A stretch of 64,000 nucleotides of DNA from Ochotona curzoniae (Eukaryota > Chordata > Mammalia > Lagomorpha > Ochotonidae), in contig NW_024465777.1 in NCBI RefSeq assembly GCF_017591425.1, forward strand, positions 2,418,001-2,482,000. Direction: 5' to 3'. Numbering within the stretch: the first letter of the stretch is position 1; every line of letters starts with the position of its first letter. Below the pieces are notes generated by a model. The model did no database searches. It was not told the origin of the DNA and was given only the letters and a program-made list of their open reading frames with translations. The position numbers were made by a program, and so were the translations under genes. This document shows positions 9,730-20,985 of the stretch, one piece after another.

Positions 9730-11610
9730 TGAAAAGACACTTTTGAAGCCTTTATGGGAGCTGCAAGGTGGAGGAGATTGACTGTTGGCCTGTGCCCTGC
9801 CGGCAGTGGGTGCCCAGTGTCGCTGTCATGAGCCTCTCTGTTCATGGGAGTGGGGACACCTAGGCTCCCGCCCCTGATGGGGGAGGGAGGACTCTGCCCA
9901 GCTCACTTCTCCCCTGGGGTCTTTGTTTTCTCATCTTCGAAGCAGGAGGGCAACAGGGTGGTCTCTAAGGTCCCCCTTAGAAAACTCAGCCCTGTGGGTC
10001 CCAGACTCACAGCTTTGCAGCGGACAGTCTATGTGGCCTTGGGGAAGCCACCTGCTCTCCAGGAGGCTGGGTGCTCAGTCCTGCTGTTGGGAGGGTCTCA
10101 TGGGGCTTTTTTCTGTATTTCTGTTCCTAGACCCCATCTACCTTTTATCATCAGTGTGGCAAGGTTTTGGGGGCTTTAGGGCTGTTGGCTGTGATCCTTC
10201 ATCCTTGTCAATTTTACATCTATTTCTTTAGCAAAGGCCACCGCCTCCAGGAAGTCTTCTCTGATATCCCCTCCAGTTGGGTGAAACCATGTGTGTTCTA
10301 CTACCCATGTTGCTGTGTTCACCAGGTGCTGTTGGTGTGTCCTGAGCCTCAGCTGGAGAGACGGAGCCAGATCCGGAAGTACAGTCATCAAAAACAAAAA
10401 ATCACCTGGCACAATGTTTGGCCCACAGTTGGCTCCTGGTGGGAGGCTGTGGAGGAGGGCTGGAGCTAAGCTAGTCACCCCTTATGGAGCTGCAGCCCCG
10501 TCCAGCCAGGGGAGACGACCAGTGGCCCTTAGGGTACACCTCGGCCCCATTCCAAGCCTGCAGCAGCTGTGGTGCCCAGACCCCAGGTTCGGTCCGCCAG
10601 AGCCTCACTGCAGGGCTCACTCCAGTGCTCTGTGGACCAGGCTTGCTCATAGGTGGGGGAGGCACAGCAATGGCTCTCAGCAGATCAGGAACTAGGAGGC
10701 AGGCGGCCGGCCTCCTGGGCCTTGTGAGCTGGGACGCCATGCCTCAGGAGGATTTGGTGGCACCCACGGGGCTGGAATCCAGGAGTTCATGGATAGAGGT
10801 GAAACACACAAAGTCCCCCTGGGGCCAAGAGGTATGTGGCTATTTGGAAATGGATGCTTCGAATGAATGGATGAACAAACGCTAGCCGGGGAGAAGCGAG
10901 GGCTGTTGCCTCTTTACTCCAGCCACTGGCCAGCTCAGCACTCCTGGGGCCATGCAGGCTGCACGGGGCTCCGTCCTTGCTGCAAAGTCTTTTATTTTTC
11001 ACCGCTCTCACTCATCAAGTAACCACAGCAGTCCTTTTAGGAAAGAACTCACGAGCTGGACCAAGGGACCGTTAGTAAATGCTCATTCCTTTTTTGCATG
11101 TTCGTGGGTTAGACAGCGGAGCCCCACGTGGGACTCCCCGTCAGGCTGCTGTACAGTTCCCACATTGCGGCCGCCCTGGTCTCTGTGGGGTCACCACCTG
11201 CCATAGACTCACTGCTTCTCCCTATTCCTTCTTGTTTATTTCTCCAGGGTCAGATGGAGCTAGATGAGGGCTGAGTGTCCAGGTCTGGGGCTGCCCCTTC
11301 ACTGGGTTCAGCCCCCAGCTCTGGCCCACCTGGGCTATGGGACTTGGAGGCAGGTCACTAGGCCTCTCAGCTGTGGTACCCCCACCTGTGAGTGGGGACG
11401 CTTGCTCCTGCAGCCCCAGTGGGCCTAGTACATCGTGACTCAAGACTCTCATGGCAGTGGCTTGGCTGCCTGGCTGAACTGCAGGGCAGGAAAGGGCCCA
11501 GGTGAGGAGTCGGGGGCTGGGGGTCCAGACCCTGGATGCGTCGCTGGTCACCTCTTGTGAAAAGCTACTTGCTCTTTCTTGTCCAAGAACTGCCACTTAA
11601 AAGGAAGACT
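9730..11610. other. Unique-looking non-coding DNA between SINEs
   Basis: There are no SINEs and no exon that I recognise. The short overlapping frames on both strands show no domains. Positionally this should be CNR2 intron 1, so it is a reasonable place for an undetected CNR2 5' exon or regulatory element. Confidence 0.4.
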
Positions 11611-11614
11611 TGCG

Positions 11615-11915
11615 GGGAGGGGAGCTGGTAGGTTAAGCCTCTACCTGTGATGCTGGCATCTCATTTGAATCCCAGCTGCTCCAGTTCGAGCCCAGCTCCC
11701 TGCTAATGCATGTGGGAAAGCAGTGGAGGATGACCCAAGTGCTTGGGCCCCTGCACCCACATGGGAGACCCCGAGAAGCTGCTGCCTGCTCATTGGCTCA
11801 GTTCTGGCCGTTGTAGCCATTGGGGTGGGGGTGGGGAGCCAGCAGATGGAAGAGCTCTTGTCTGTCCTTTATCTGTAACTCTGCCTTTCAAATAAAAATA
11901 AATATTCTTTATATT
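11615..11915 (+). mobile_element. C-SINE, plus orientation
   Basis: Head (taagcctctacctgtgatgc), body and tctgcctttcaaataaaaat tail are present. Confidence 0.8.
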
Positions 11916-11984
11916 TTCTTTTTTAAAAGATACCTAACATTTTTAACAATTCATGCTTAGCAGTTAAATGATTTTTTAAAATAT

Positions 11985-12290
11985 TTTATGTTGTTGGGTT
12001 TTTTTTTTTTTTTTTTTTTTGAAGGGTAGAGTAACGGAAAGAGGGAGACAGAGATTTCAACCTGCTGCTGGTTCACTCCCCGGATGGTCACAACGGCTGG
12101 AGCTGAGCCGATCTGAACTCAGGAGCCAGGAGCTTCTGAGTTTCTCATGTGGATGCAGGGACCCAAGGACTTGAGCCATGAGCAGAAGGCTGGATCAGAA
12201 GTAGAGTAGGTGGGACACCAAGCAGTGCCCATAAGGGATGGCAGTACTGCAGACAGAGTATTAGTCTGAAACACCACCGTACTGGCCCCT
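11985..12290 (-). mobile_element. C-SINE, minus orientation
   Basis: A long T run (about 22 nt, the complement of the tail) leads into the reversed body and ends with the head complement accaccgtactggcccc. Confidence 0.8.
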
Positions 12291-12949
12291 AAATCTTAAA
12301 AGGAGAGAGATCTTATGTCATTTAAATCTCAAAATAGCCCTACCAAATAGGTACTAATTACTGCCATTGTTGGTTTTTTTTTTTTTTTTTTCATATTGTA
12401 TGAAAGAGGAAATTGAGGCCCGGAGATTCTAAGCCTCCTGCTGGGGCCTTAGGGATCCCTGTCCTGCAGTCCCAGGACGCCACCCTCTCACTTGGAATCC
12501 CTTCCCCCACCTCCAACTAAATGCTGGGTATATGAAGCAACCAGGTCTTCCCCGGGATGTTTTTGCTGAGTCTTCTCCCCATCTTCTTCCTCTTTCCACT
12601 ATCCTAAATGTCGACCACTTCCCTTCCAGAAAACAAGCTAGGAATAGCCACGATCACATCACCCTGGACATGGTCTAGGGAGATCATGGCTGCTGTGTTG
12701 GGCCCATGGCACGCCCCGGAGCAGGCGAAGCCAGCAGGTGAGGCCCCGTGGTGACAAGGCTGTGCTGAGTCAAGCGACGGGCAGGCCCTTGCCCGGGACG
12801 CACAGGCCCTGACAGTGGCCATCCTTGTCTCTATTCCAAGGCTGCATCACATCTGTGTTTTCATCTCAGCAAACTTCTCCCAGGTGGGAGTCTACCCCCA
12901 CACCCCCACCACCCTCATGGCTTTCCCAGAGGCGCTGTTGGTCCGGCAG

Positions 12950-13100
12950 GGGGATGGTCCTCGGAGACTGTGTGCGTTCCCTCTTGGCTCAGCTGAGTGT
13001 TACAGCTCTAGCCCTTGGGCCGACCCTGGCTTTGTGACTGCTTCTCCTCAACTGCCTCATCTGTAAAGTGAGGACAACAACAGTGTTGGGATTCCCAGCG
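12950..13100 (+). mobile_element. MIR-like ancient SINE
   Basis: The MIR core and 3' pattern is visible: ctttgtgactgcttctcctc followed by actgcctcatctgtaaagtg. It is an old element that predates the lagomorph SINEs. Confidence 0.6.
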
Positions 13101-13419
13101 AGGTCCTTGAGGCCCTGCTTACTGCAGTGCCCCAGCGTGCACAGCCCTGTTGAGGTGGCGTTCACAAAAATTTTAAAATTCGTACACACGCAACGGTTCC
13201 TCTGCGCTTTCTCAAGCTCTTTCCTGTTGACAATGAAAGAAACGGTGTCCTTTCTGTGTGCCCTTGGGTCACAGAGGGAGGGAGAAAGTAGCAGGGAACC
13301 TTGGCCACAGGGGGAGAGGATAGTGTTTCCATTCACAATGTTTGGGGTTGAATGACCAGGAGCCAGGCACGTGTTAGGCAGCTCAGCTTATGATTAACCT
13401 GACCAACAAAGAAGTCCTC

Positions 13420-13725
13420 CCTGGCAGGCGGTGTAGCAGTGCAGCACATTACACCGCTATCTGCAATACTACCAGGATCCTATGAGTGGCTGTTTGAGTC
13501 CCGGCTGTTCTACTTCTAATCCAGCTTCCTCCTAATGCACCGAGGAAGACTTGAAAGATGGCCCGAGTGCTTGGCCCCCTGTAGGAGACCCAGCTGAAGT
13601 TACTGCCTGGTCCAGCCGCAGTTCTTATGGCCATTTGGGGAAATGAACCAGGACGTTGAAGATTTCTTTCTCTCTCTCTCTTTTTTTTTCTGCCTTTTAA
13701 ATAAATGAATACATCTTAAAATAAG
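13420..13725 (+). mobile_element. C-SINE, plus orientation
   Basis: Head (ggcggtgtagcagtgcagca) to tail (gccttttaaataaatgaata) are both readable, with an expanded CTCTCT tract before the tail. Confidence 0.75.
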
Positions 13726-14259
13726 AGCTTCCTTCGCTCCATCTGTTTCCTGAGGAGGACAGGAGATGGCCTGGGCCACAACGTGGACCACCTCCTGGGA
13801 GAGGGCCTAGGGCCCAGGTGCCTGAGATTTGTGCCAGTAGGAACTGTCCTGGGCTGTCGCTGTGTCTGAGCCTCCCAGGAACCCCTGCCTCTCCCAGACT
13901 TGCTCTGGATTCCCACAGATGGCTGCTGGCATGCAGTCTGGCTTTCTTATTCAGTTGGCTTTGCACGCCCCAGGAGCTCTGGTCGCAGGGGGTGGGAGGG
14001 GGGCTTCCCTGACCTCAGCATACAAATTACAGGGGGTGGAGTGGGGGAGGCACTGCCTTTGCAGATTGTGCAAAGGAGCGGAAGGTACCCAGGTGCACGT
14101 GAAAGATGAGTCTGCCTACTCCAGTGAACCAAGCAAAGGCCTCAGATACTCCCAGAAGGGAAAAAGCGTACAGCTCTTCAGAGTCCCCGGGGCCCTCGCG
14201 TGTTGGGCCAGCAGGCCATTCACACCTCTTCTGTAGATCCTGATCCCGCCCTGCTAGTC

Positions 14260-14473
14260 TACACCAAAGACCAGCTCAGTATGCTGCCGCAGCTCAGCTT
14301 GATAAGGCTCATACTGCCTCCCTGCTCACAGTCTGGGAAAAGCATGGAGGATGGTCAAGTGTATGGGCCCCTGCCATGCCCATAAGACTGGACAGAACTT
14401 CTGGCTTGTGACTTCAGCCTGGCCCATCCCCGGCTTTCATGGCTTTCAGAAGAGGGAATGAGTGCATGGAAGA

Positions 14474-14475
<2 letters not shown>
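14260..14475 (+). mobile_element. SINE body ending in a GT microsatellite
   Basis: Diverged C-SINE body (cctccctgctcacagtctgg, then gagtgcatggaagatct) runs straight into a TG repeat where the pyrimidine tract of the SINE normally lies. Confidence 0.55.

Positions 14476-14526
<51 letters not shown>
14476..14526. repeat. (TG)n microsatellite, about 25 units
   Basis: This is an uninterrupted dinucleotide run and likely polymorphic. It creates a spurious CVCVCV reading frame on the plus strand. Confidence 0.98.
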
Positions 14527-14527
<1 letters not shown>

Positions 14528-14911
14528 TGACTCAGAAACTCTGAAAGAAAGAAAGATAAAGCATAAAAGGCAGTCCGCACCTGGCTGCCTGCCATCACGA
14601 CCCGACTGGAGAGCTTGCCTGCTGGCTTCAGCTCCGGGAGGAGCTGGTTCCCTTCTCAGTGTGTCTGTCAGTGTCAGGAAGTTCTCTGAACTTGGAAGTT
14701 GTGCAATCAGCCACATAGAGCAGTGCGGAGGTGTTGGCAGATTTCAAAAGCCTGCTTGCTACAGTTGACACAACTCTTCTCAAACTTTGGTCTCAGCACC
14801 TTAACTACCTTAGATGTTAGCGGGATCCCAAAGAGCCCTTTTTTGAAAGGTGTGAGTTGCAACTGCCAATATTTACTGTATTAGAACATAAAATAGAGGG
14901 TCCGGGGAGGG

Positions 14912-15190
14912 GAAGAGAGGCTGGTACTGTGGCTCACTAAGCCTCTTCCTGCAGTGGTGGCATCCCATGTGGGTGCTGGTTTGAGGCCTAGATGCTCCAC
15001 TTCCGAATAGCAGATGGCCGAAGTCCTTGGGCCCCTGCAACCATGTGGGAGAAGTGAAAGGGGCTCCCAGCTTTGGGCCTGCTCAGCTTCGGTCATTTTG
15101 GCTCTTCAGTGGATAAAAGATTTCTCTCTCTCTCTCCCTCATCTTACTCTGTGCCTATGACTTTTAAATAAAGAATAATTTTTTAAAAAG
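14912..15190 (+). mobile_element. C-SINE, plus orientation
   Basis: It starts at gaggctggtactgtggctca and ends at gacttttaaataaagaataa. Confidence 0.75.
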
Positions 15191-15229
15191 AACAAACTAA
15201 CTGGGAACATAGAAACGTGTGTTTAATAA

Positions 15230-15545
15230 GGTTTTTATGTGTTTTTGGAGTTTTATTTGAAAGGTGGGGAGAGAGACAGAAACAGAGTCTGAGAGAAATA
15301 AAGAAATCTTCCGACCACTGTCTGACTCCTCCAGTGTTCCTATCACCCGAGGCCATGGCAGGTTCTGAAGCCAGGAGGCCAGAACTCCATGCGGATCTCC
15401 CAGCTGGGGACAGGAGCCCAAGTGCTGAAAGCATCACCTGTTGTCTCCCTGAGTGGGTATCAGCAGGAGGTTGGAGCTGGAGCTCAAACTCACGTACGCC
15501 TGTGTAGGAACAGCTTCCTACCTCCTGTGCCACATGCCTCTTCCC
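15230..15545 (-). mobile_element. C-SINE, minus orientation, diverged
   Basis: It reads from ttttatttgaaaggtgggga to the head complement ctcctgtgccacatgcctct. Confidence 0.65.
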
Positions 15546-15554
15546 AGCCTACTG

Positions 15555-15865
15555 TATGTTAATAGCAGTAACATGGCATAGCACGTTAAACTTCCACCTG
15601 TGTCACTGGCATCCCAGACGAGTGCTCCTTTGAGACCTGGCTGCTTCATTTCCAACTCAGCTCCCTGCTAATGTAGCTGGGAAAGTAACAGAGGATGGCT
15701 CAAGTGCCATGGGAGACATGAAAGAAGAAGCTCCAGGCTCCTAGCTTTGGCCTGGCCCAGCCCTGGTCATTGTGGCCATTTGGGGAGTGAACCAGCAGAT
15801 GGAAGATCTTTCTCTCTCTCTCTGTAACTCTGCCTTTCAAATAAAATAACTCTTTAAAAAGGAAG
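15555..15865 (+). mobile_element. C-SINE, plus orientation
   Basis: It runs from aacatggcatagcacgttaa to tctgcctttcaaataaaata and closely follows a minus copy. Confidence 0.75.
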
Positions 15866-16445
15866 ATAACTTTTCTTTTAGCAAGCTTCTTAGCTTATGA
15901 GTAGCCATGGGGATGCTCCCACCTGCTCTGTGCACAGCCCGGGTCACTATGTCACTGCAGCGAGAGCAACCAAGAATGAACTTGCACTGTGGCTACATGT
16001 GTCCTTTGTGGCAAGTGCGACAGGGGAATGAAATATGCACTTGTCCTTTTGGAGGCGTGAGGGAGTTACAAATCCATGTTTTTGTTGTTGTTGTTGTTTT
16101 TACAAATGTTTTCCTTGACACAAATACTAAGGGGGTATATTTATGCAGTACAAAGTGATGTTGGGCCACAAGTGTCAGCGTTGTTAAAGGGCAGATCCCA
16201 GCGTGGCACCTGCATGGCCACATGCAGCCTTCCCTGACTTCCAGACCAGTGTCCAGGGCTTGGGTGTGATCGAAGGACTTCCCCAACTAAACAGGCTCAA
16301 GTGTGGTGACGTCATTCCCACGGCGAAGTGTTCCCAGGGAAGAAGCCTAAACCCACCAGGCCCTTGAAAAGTGGCTGAGACTAGATAAGGTCACGTCCCA
16401 CGAAGCTCTCGTGAGTGAAGCCTGGCTTTGTAGGCTGATGGAAGG

Positions 16446-16735
16446 GGGTTGGCACTGTGGTGCAATGGGCTCTAACTCCAAGTTACCTGCAGGTGCCAGC
16501 TGGAGTTCTGGCTGCTTTGCTCCCTGTTCAGCTCCCTGCTAAGGTACCTGGGAGGGCAGTGAGAGATGGATTCATGGGAGAAACCCAGATAAAGCTCCTG
16601 GCTTCTGGCTTCAGCCTGACCCAACCTGGGCTGTTGTAGGGAAGTAGGTCAGCACATCAGATTTCTCTCTCTCTTTCTGGCTTGCCCCCTCTCCCTGCAG
16701 CTGCCTTTTAAATACATAAAATAAATTTAAAAAAT
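16446..16735 (+). mobile_element. C-SINE, plus orientation
   Basis: The head ggggttggcactgtggtgca and a tail ending in aaatacataaaataaat are recognisable. Confidence 0.75.
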
Positions 16736-16744
16736 AAGAGTGCG

Positions 16745-16925
16745 CACTCCTTGTCTCTCTCCATGTGCCACCTGTGTCTCCCTGGGACTATGAAACAAGA
16801 AGACCTGCCCCAGAAGGGGCCTCCCACCTTTGAACCTTCAGGGCTGCGAGCAGAGTAAATCTCTTTTCTTTCTAAAGTTGCTGAGCCTCAAGGTTTTGGT
16901 TATAGTGATACAGAATGTGATACAC
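16745..16925 (+). mobile_element. Probable MaLR-type LTR 3' fragment
   Basis: The run cagagtaaatctcttttctt, then gttgctgagcctcaaggttt, then tggttatagtgatacagaat resembles the 3' part of mammalian MaLR LTRs, which end with a polyadenylation-like region and 'gttatagcaacagaaaatg'. Identification is from memory of the family consensus, and the 5' part is absent. Confidence 0.45.
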
Positions 16926-16949
16926 TGCTCTTCAAAGTAAACTGTCATA

Positions 16950-17250
16950 TTATTTTTAAAAATCTAAAATTTATTTGTTTGAGAGGCAGAGAGACATAGA
17001 CTGACAGAGGTCCTGCTCACTGGTTCACACCCTAAATGCATGCAATAACCAGGCTGGAGCCAGGAGCCTTGAGTGCCTTCTGGGCCTCCTGTGAGGGGGA
17101 CAGGAACCTGAGAACTTGAGCCACCACCTGCTTCCTCCCAGATGCACCCGAGCAAGAGGGATTGGAAGTAGAGCCAGGACTTGATCCCGGGCACTCCAGG
17201 ATGGGATGTAAGTTACCAATAGGTTATTTAACCACTGTGCTGAGCCCCCA
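16950..17250 (-). mobile_element. C-SINE, minus orientation
   Basis: It reads from ttatttgtttgagaggcaga to the head complement ccactgtgctgagccccc. Confidence 0.7.
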
Positions 17251-17282
17251 CCTGTATCTTCACTGTCTTATAGATAAGGACC

Positions 17283-17374
17283 ATCTATAGCCATACCACC
17301 CTAAACGCACTCGATCTCGTCTGATCTCGGAAGCTAAGCAGGATTGGGCCTGGTTAGTACTTGGATGGGAGACC
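17283..17374 (+). pseudogene. 5S rRNA retropseudogene, 3'-truncated and tailless
   Basis: The first roughly 92 nt of 5S rRNA are present, from atctatagccataccaccct to the internal-promoter region tggttagtacttggatggga and ending at gagacc. About five transitions in the well-aligned part distinguish it from mammalian 5S as I remember it, several at former CpG sites. The last roughly 28 nt of 5S are missing and there is no A tail. Near-identical 16-nt direct repeats (cttatagataaggacc at 17267-17282 and cttataggcaaggacc at 17374-17389, 14 of 16 identical) flank it like a target-site duplication. This matches the published class of tailless retropseudogenes. It is truncated inside the C-box and so not a functional 5S gene. 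Confidence 0.9.
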
Positions 17375-17644
17375 TTATAGGCAAGGACCCTGAGACTGAG
17401 CCAGAATGGATGTGTAAATTGCAGAGTCAGAATTCCAACCCAGGCCAGTCAGGCCGACTTGGAGGCAGATCTGTCAGTGGAAGGCAGGCAGGCTGGATGG
17501 AGGGGTTTGGGGTCTCCTTCTGCCTCCTGCTTCTAGTCTTAAAGACCCCCAGCAGTCCCAGCAGCTGCTCGGGAGGAGTCAGAGTCTGCTCCCATACAGG
17601 GGGGCTGCTGGCTGCTCTGTTCGCTGCTGGATGTGCTCTATTTT

Positions 17645-17915
17645 CCAAATTTATTTTTGAGACAGACAGAGAGATCTCTCATCTGTGGGTTTACTTTCCA
17701 AATGCCCGCCGCAGTGGAGCTGCTCTGCTGTTGGAGCTGGGAGCCAAGAGCTTAGTCCAAGCCACCCACGTGCAAGACAGGGACCAACTACACTATCCAT
17801 CACTCCTCCCAGGGAAGCTGGTGGCAGAAGCCAGAGCCAGGAATTGAATTCAGGGACTCTGATGGAGTCAAGAGGAGGTGTCTCTACCACTGAGCTAAGC
17901 ACTGCCTCCCACTGC
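17645..17915 (-). mobile_element. C-SINE, minus orientation, diverged
   Basis: It begins aatttatttttgagacagac and continues to gtgtctctaccactgagcta. A short tandem (ccactgcctc, three times) follows. Confidence 0.55.
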
Positions 17916-18258
17916 CTCCCACTGCCTCCTGCCATGTGGTGGCCGCTCAGCACCTTTGCTGTGGATGACTTGGTTAAAGTTCTCTGTGACCCACGTAAAA
18001 GTTGTCAGAGGCTTTGTTTTCAAGATTTCCCAAGGCCCCAAAAATAAACATATCATTTTATTCTAATTTCCTTCAACTTTTTGAAGTCCCCTCATATTAA
18101 AAGCAGTGTCAGGTCTTGGCACTGTGCTGCAGCAGATTAAGGTACCACCCACAGCACTCAGAGCAAGCCTGTCATTCAGGACTCAGGGATCCTGAGGTGT
18201 AAATGCTGGGTAACCACCTGTGGAGCCCCATTCACCCCAACATCGCTGAAGTCTGAGT

Positions 18259-18260
<2 letters not shown>

Positions 18261-18301
<41 letters not shown>
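18261..18301. repeat. (GT)n microsatellite, about 20 units
   Basis: This is an uninterrupted GT run, again downstream of SINE-like sequence (from about 18110). Confidence 0.97.
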
Positions 18302-18303
<2 letters not shown>

Positions 18304-18469
18304 TGTTGTCAGGGAGTTCGGGGTGGCTGTCGCTATCACACCTGGAAGTGGCCAGGTACCTGTTGTTGTCTCTGGAAATGGAAGTTTCCACCAAAGCAAG
18401 GCTGCCGTGGCTTGAATGTTGGTTTGCGAGACCCCCCTCCAAAGGTTTGCAAGAAGCCACACTAACAGG

Positions 18470-18780
18470 GGCGGTACCAGGGCCTGGCAGGCTAGGCAGG
18501 CACGTGCATTGCCAACATCCAGTATAGGAGTGCTGGTTTCAGTTTCAGCTGATGCACATCTGATCCAGCTCCCTGCTCGTACTCCAGAAAGCAGCCAAGG
18601 ATGGCCCAAGTGCTTGGGCCAGCCACACGGGAGACCTGGATGGAGTTCTAGGCCCCTGGCTTCAGCCTGGTCATCTCTGGCTGTTGTGGTCATCTGGGCA
18701 GCAAACCAGCAAATGGGTCTCTTTTTTTCTGATGGCCTGTCTCTCTCTTTCTCTACCACTCTGCTTTTCAAATAACCACA
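18470..18780 (+). mobile_element. C-SINE, plus orientation
   Basis: Body landmarks cagctccctgctcgtactcc and ggcccaagtgcttgggcc lead to ctgcttttcaaataacc. Confidence 0.7.
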
Positions 18781-18789
18781 AAAAAATCT

Positions 18790-20370
18790 TTTCTATCAGA
18801 AAGGAGCACAACTCTGGGGATGAGAAGCCCGGACGATAACAAGGCCTTTTCAGTGGACGTGGCCAACCACCAGCTGGACATTCTGAACGCCCTGGGGTTT
18901 CCTCCTTCAGCTTGGCCAGATCCCAAGGGGAGGGGTCTGGCCCGGGCTGGTCTGCGGGAGTGGGCAATGCTATTTGGGCTGGTTCCCTGAATAGGGGGGC
19001 AGGAGGCAGGGGTGGGGGTGGAGACTGAGGTGGGGTGCACTTGGAACACTGGTGATTATGACAATAGCTGGAAATGCAAACTGGATGCCTATTTTATAGT
19101 GTGTATCAGGTGCCATTCTGCACGCTGGGTGCCATCACTTGTATGACAAGCCAGTGAGCGACAAGCATGGCACTCATTTCACGTGCAGCCGTGAAAGCTG
19201 ACTATGGGGCTTCGGGCTGCTAAGATCTGCCAGTGGTGGCAAAAGGGCTGGAGGGAACACAAGGACACCTGGCAGAGGTTGCTGGACAAATGGAGGCTGG
19301 GGTGGGCACTCGGGGCGGGGGGTGAGGAGTGGCTGGGGCGTTGATCTGCTAGCACATTCAGAAAAGACATCAAGTTCCCATCTCTGACCCGGAACTTGGG
19401 ATCGAGCCCACCTGCACGGCTACCTTGCAAGGTCACGTGGTATTTCTGTTTCCTGTTTTTGCTCTGTGGTTTATAGGTGAGACCAAGTGGGGCTAAGAAG
19501 GCAGTACACAGACAAAGCGGCACGAAGCAACCCAAGTCACAGCTGTGAACTCTGATGCTGGCCTTCATGAAAGCTGTGGGTTTTGGGGACCAACTGCCTC
19601 TTTGCCTTGAACCTCCGTGTCCACATCTATAAAATGAGAATCAGGGTAGCTTCTTCACTGAGGGCTCGGGGATGGCGGTGGTAGTGAAATGGGACGTGGC
19701 AGAGAGGTGGTGCAGCACAGGACCTGGCTGCCTTCGGGAACATAGTCCATGACTGTCACTGTTAAGTTTTCTGCGTGTATATCTTCGTGCCCAGATCCAA
19801 GTCTTCCACGGTGAAAAGGCCCAGCATGTGTGGCTGGGCTAGCTCCCTCCCAGGCTCACCTGACTTGGGAACTGTCTCACCAGGATATGTCACCTTACAG
19901 ACCTCAATGGCGGGCAGGGGCCATTTCCTAATCTTCCAAGGTCCATGAAAAAGAAAGTGATTTAAAAAAAAGAAAAGAAAAAAGACAAAGGAAGTGATTT
20001 AAAGTCAGACAAATGGTCAGTGAGTGGATCATCGAGAAGTTTCTCTGGCAATGAAGGTTATCTCATTTTGCTCTCTCCCTGCTGTGCAAGAGTCAGACAT
20101 TCTTGGTCTACTCTTAACTCAAGGGTGTGCTCTGAGGTTTTCCCTGGTCCCTGTAAAGGGACCAGAGAGCAGAATTTTTTTTTTTTTTTTTTTTTTTTTG
20201 TGAGTTGCTGCCTTGACCTCTTGCCTTCGGGGTTTAAAGAGGCATTTTATGCCTTAAACAAGAGTTGCCCATTTGCCACAGGCTGAGAGCTCTGGGGCCA
20301 GCACCTGTTCAGGCCCTGCAGGTACATGTCATCTTGGTGCCCAATGCAGGAAAAGCCTCTGTTGAGAGAC
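18790..20370. other. Non-coding, SINE-poor stretch
   Basis: No gene was found. The stretch contains a 25-nt T run at 20175-20199 and ordinary unique sequence. No splice-delimited exon with coding character is visible on either strand. Confidence 0.45.
20175..20199. repeat. Poly(T) run, 25 nt
   Basis: This is a homopolymer. No SINE body is attached, so it may be the tail of a lost or very short retroposon on the minus strand. Confidence 0.9.
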
Positions 20371-20515
20371 AGAAGGAAGCACTCCCTTCCTCTGGCTCAT
20401 TTCCCAGATGCCCCCAGCAGCTGGGCTAGGGCAAGCCCAAGCCAGGGACTGGGAACTCCATCCCGGTCTCCCATCGGGGGCCAGGACCTCCAGGCCTAAA
20501 GCCCAGCCCTTATTC
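20371..20515 (-). mobile_element. SINE fragment, minus orientation
   Basis: The diverged body gagagacagaaggaagcact leads to ccatcccggtctcccatcgg. Confidence 0.5.
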
Positions 20516-20654
20516 CCCCCTCTTTAACACTGCTTGGACTCCAGGGAAGTATTTGCATTTCCCTGATGCGTTGTGTGGGAACTTTTCTCACATATCATTT
20601 GTGAATCCTGAGGCAAACTGGCAGAGGAGTTCTCAATCCGTCTTTTCTGCATTC

Positions 20655-20985
20655 CTTTCTTTTAAAGATTTATTTTTATCGGAGAGGCAGATTTACAGAG
20701 ACAAATAGAGACAAAGAGAAAGATCCTCCATCCGCTGGTTCACTTCCCGGGTGGCTGCAACGGCCAGAGCTGAGCCAATCAAGAACCAGGAGCTTCTTCC
20801 AGGTCTCCCATGTGGATGCAGGGTCCCAAGGTCTTGGGCCATCCTCTGTTGCTTTCCAAGGCCATTAGCAGGAAGCTGGATGGGAAGTGGAGCAGCTGGA
20901 ACAGCAACTGGAGCCAAATGGGAGGTCAGTGGCCCAAGGCAGAGGATTAGCCAATTAAGCCATTGACCCAACCTCTATCTGTAGT
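20655..20985 (-). mobile_element. C-SINE, minus orientation
   Basis: This is a well preserved full-length copy, from ttttaaagatttatttttat to the head complement aattaagccattgacccaac. Confidence 0.85.

Noticed and set aside
17283..17374. Functional 5S rRNA gene
   Set aside because: The last roughly 28 nt are missing, including part of the internal promoter C-box, and no T-run terminator follows.
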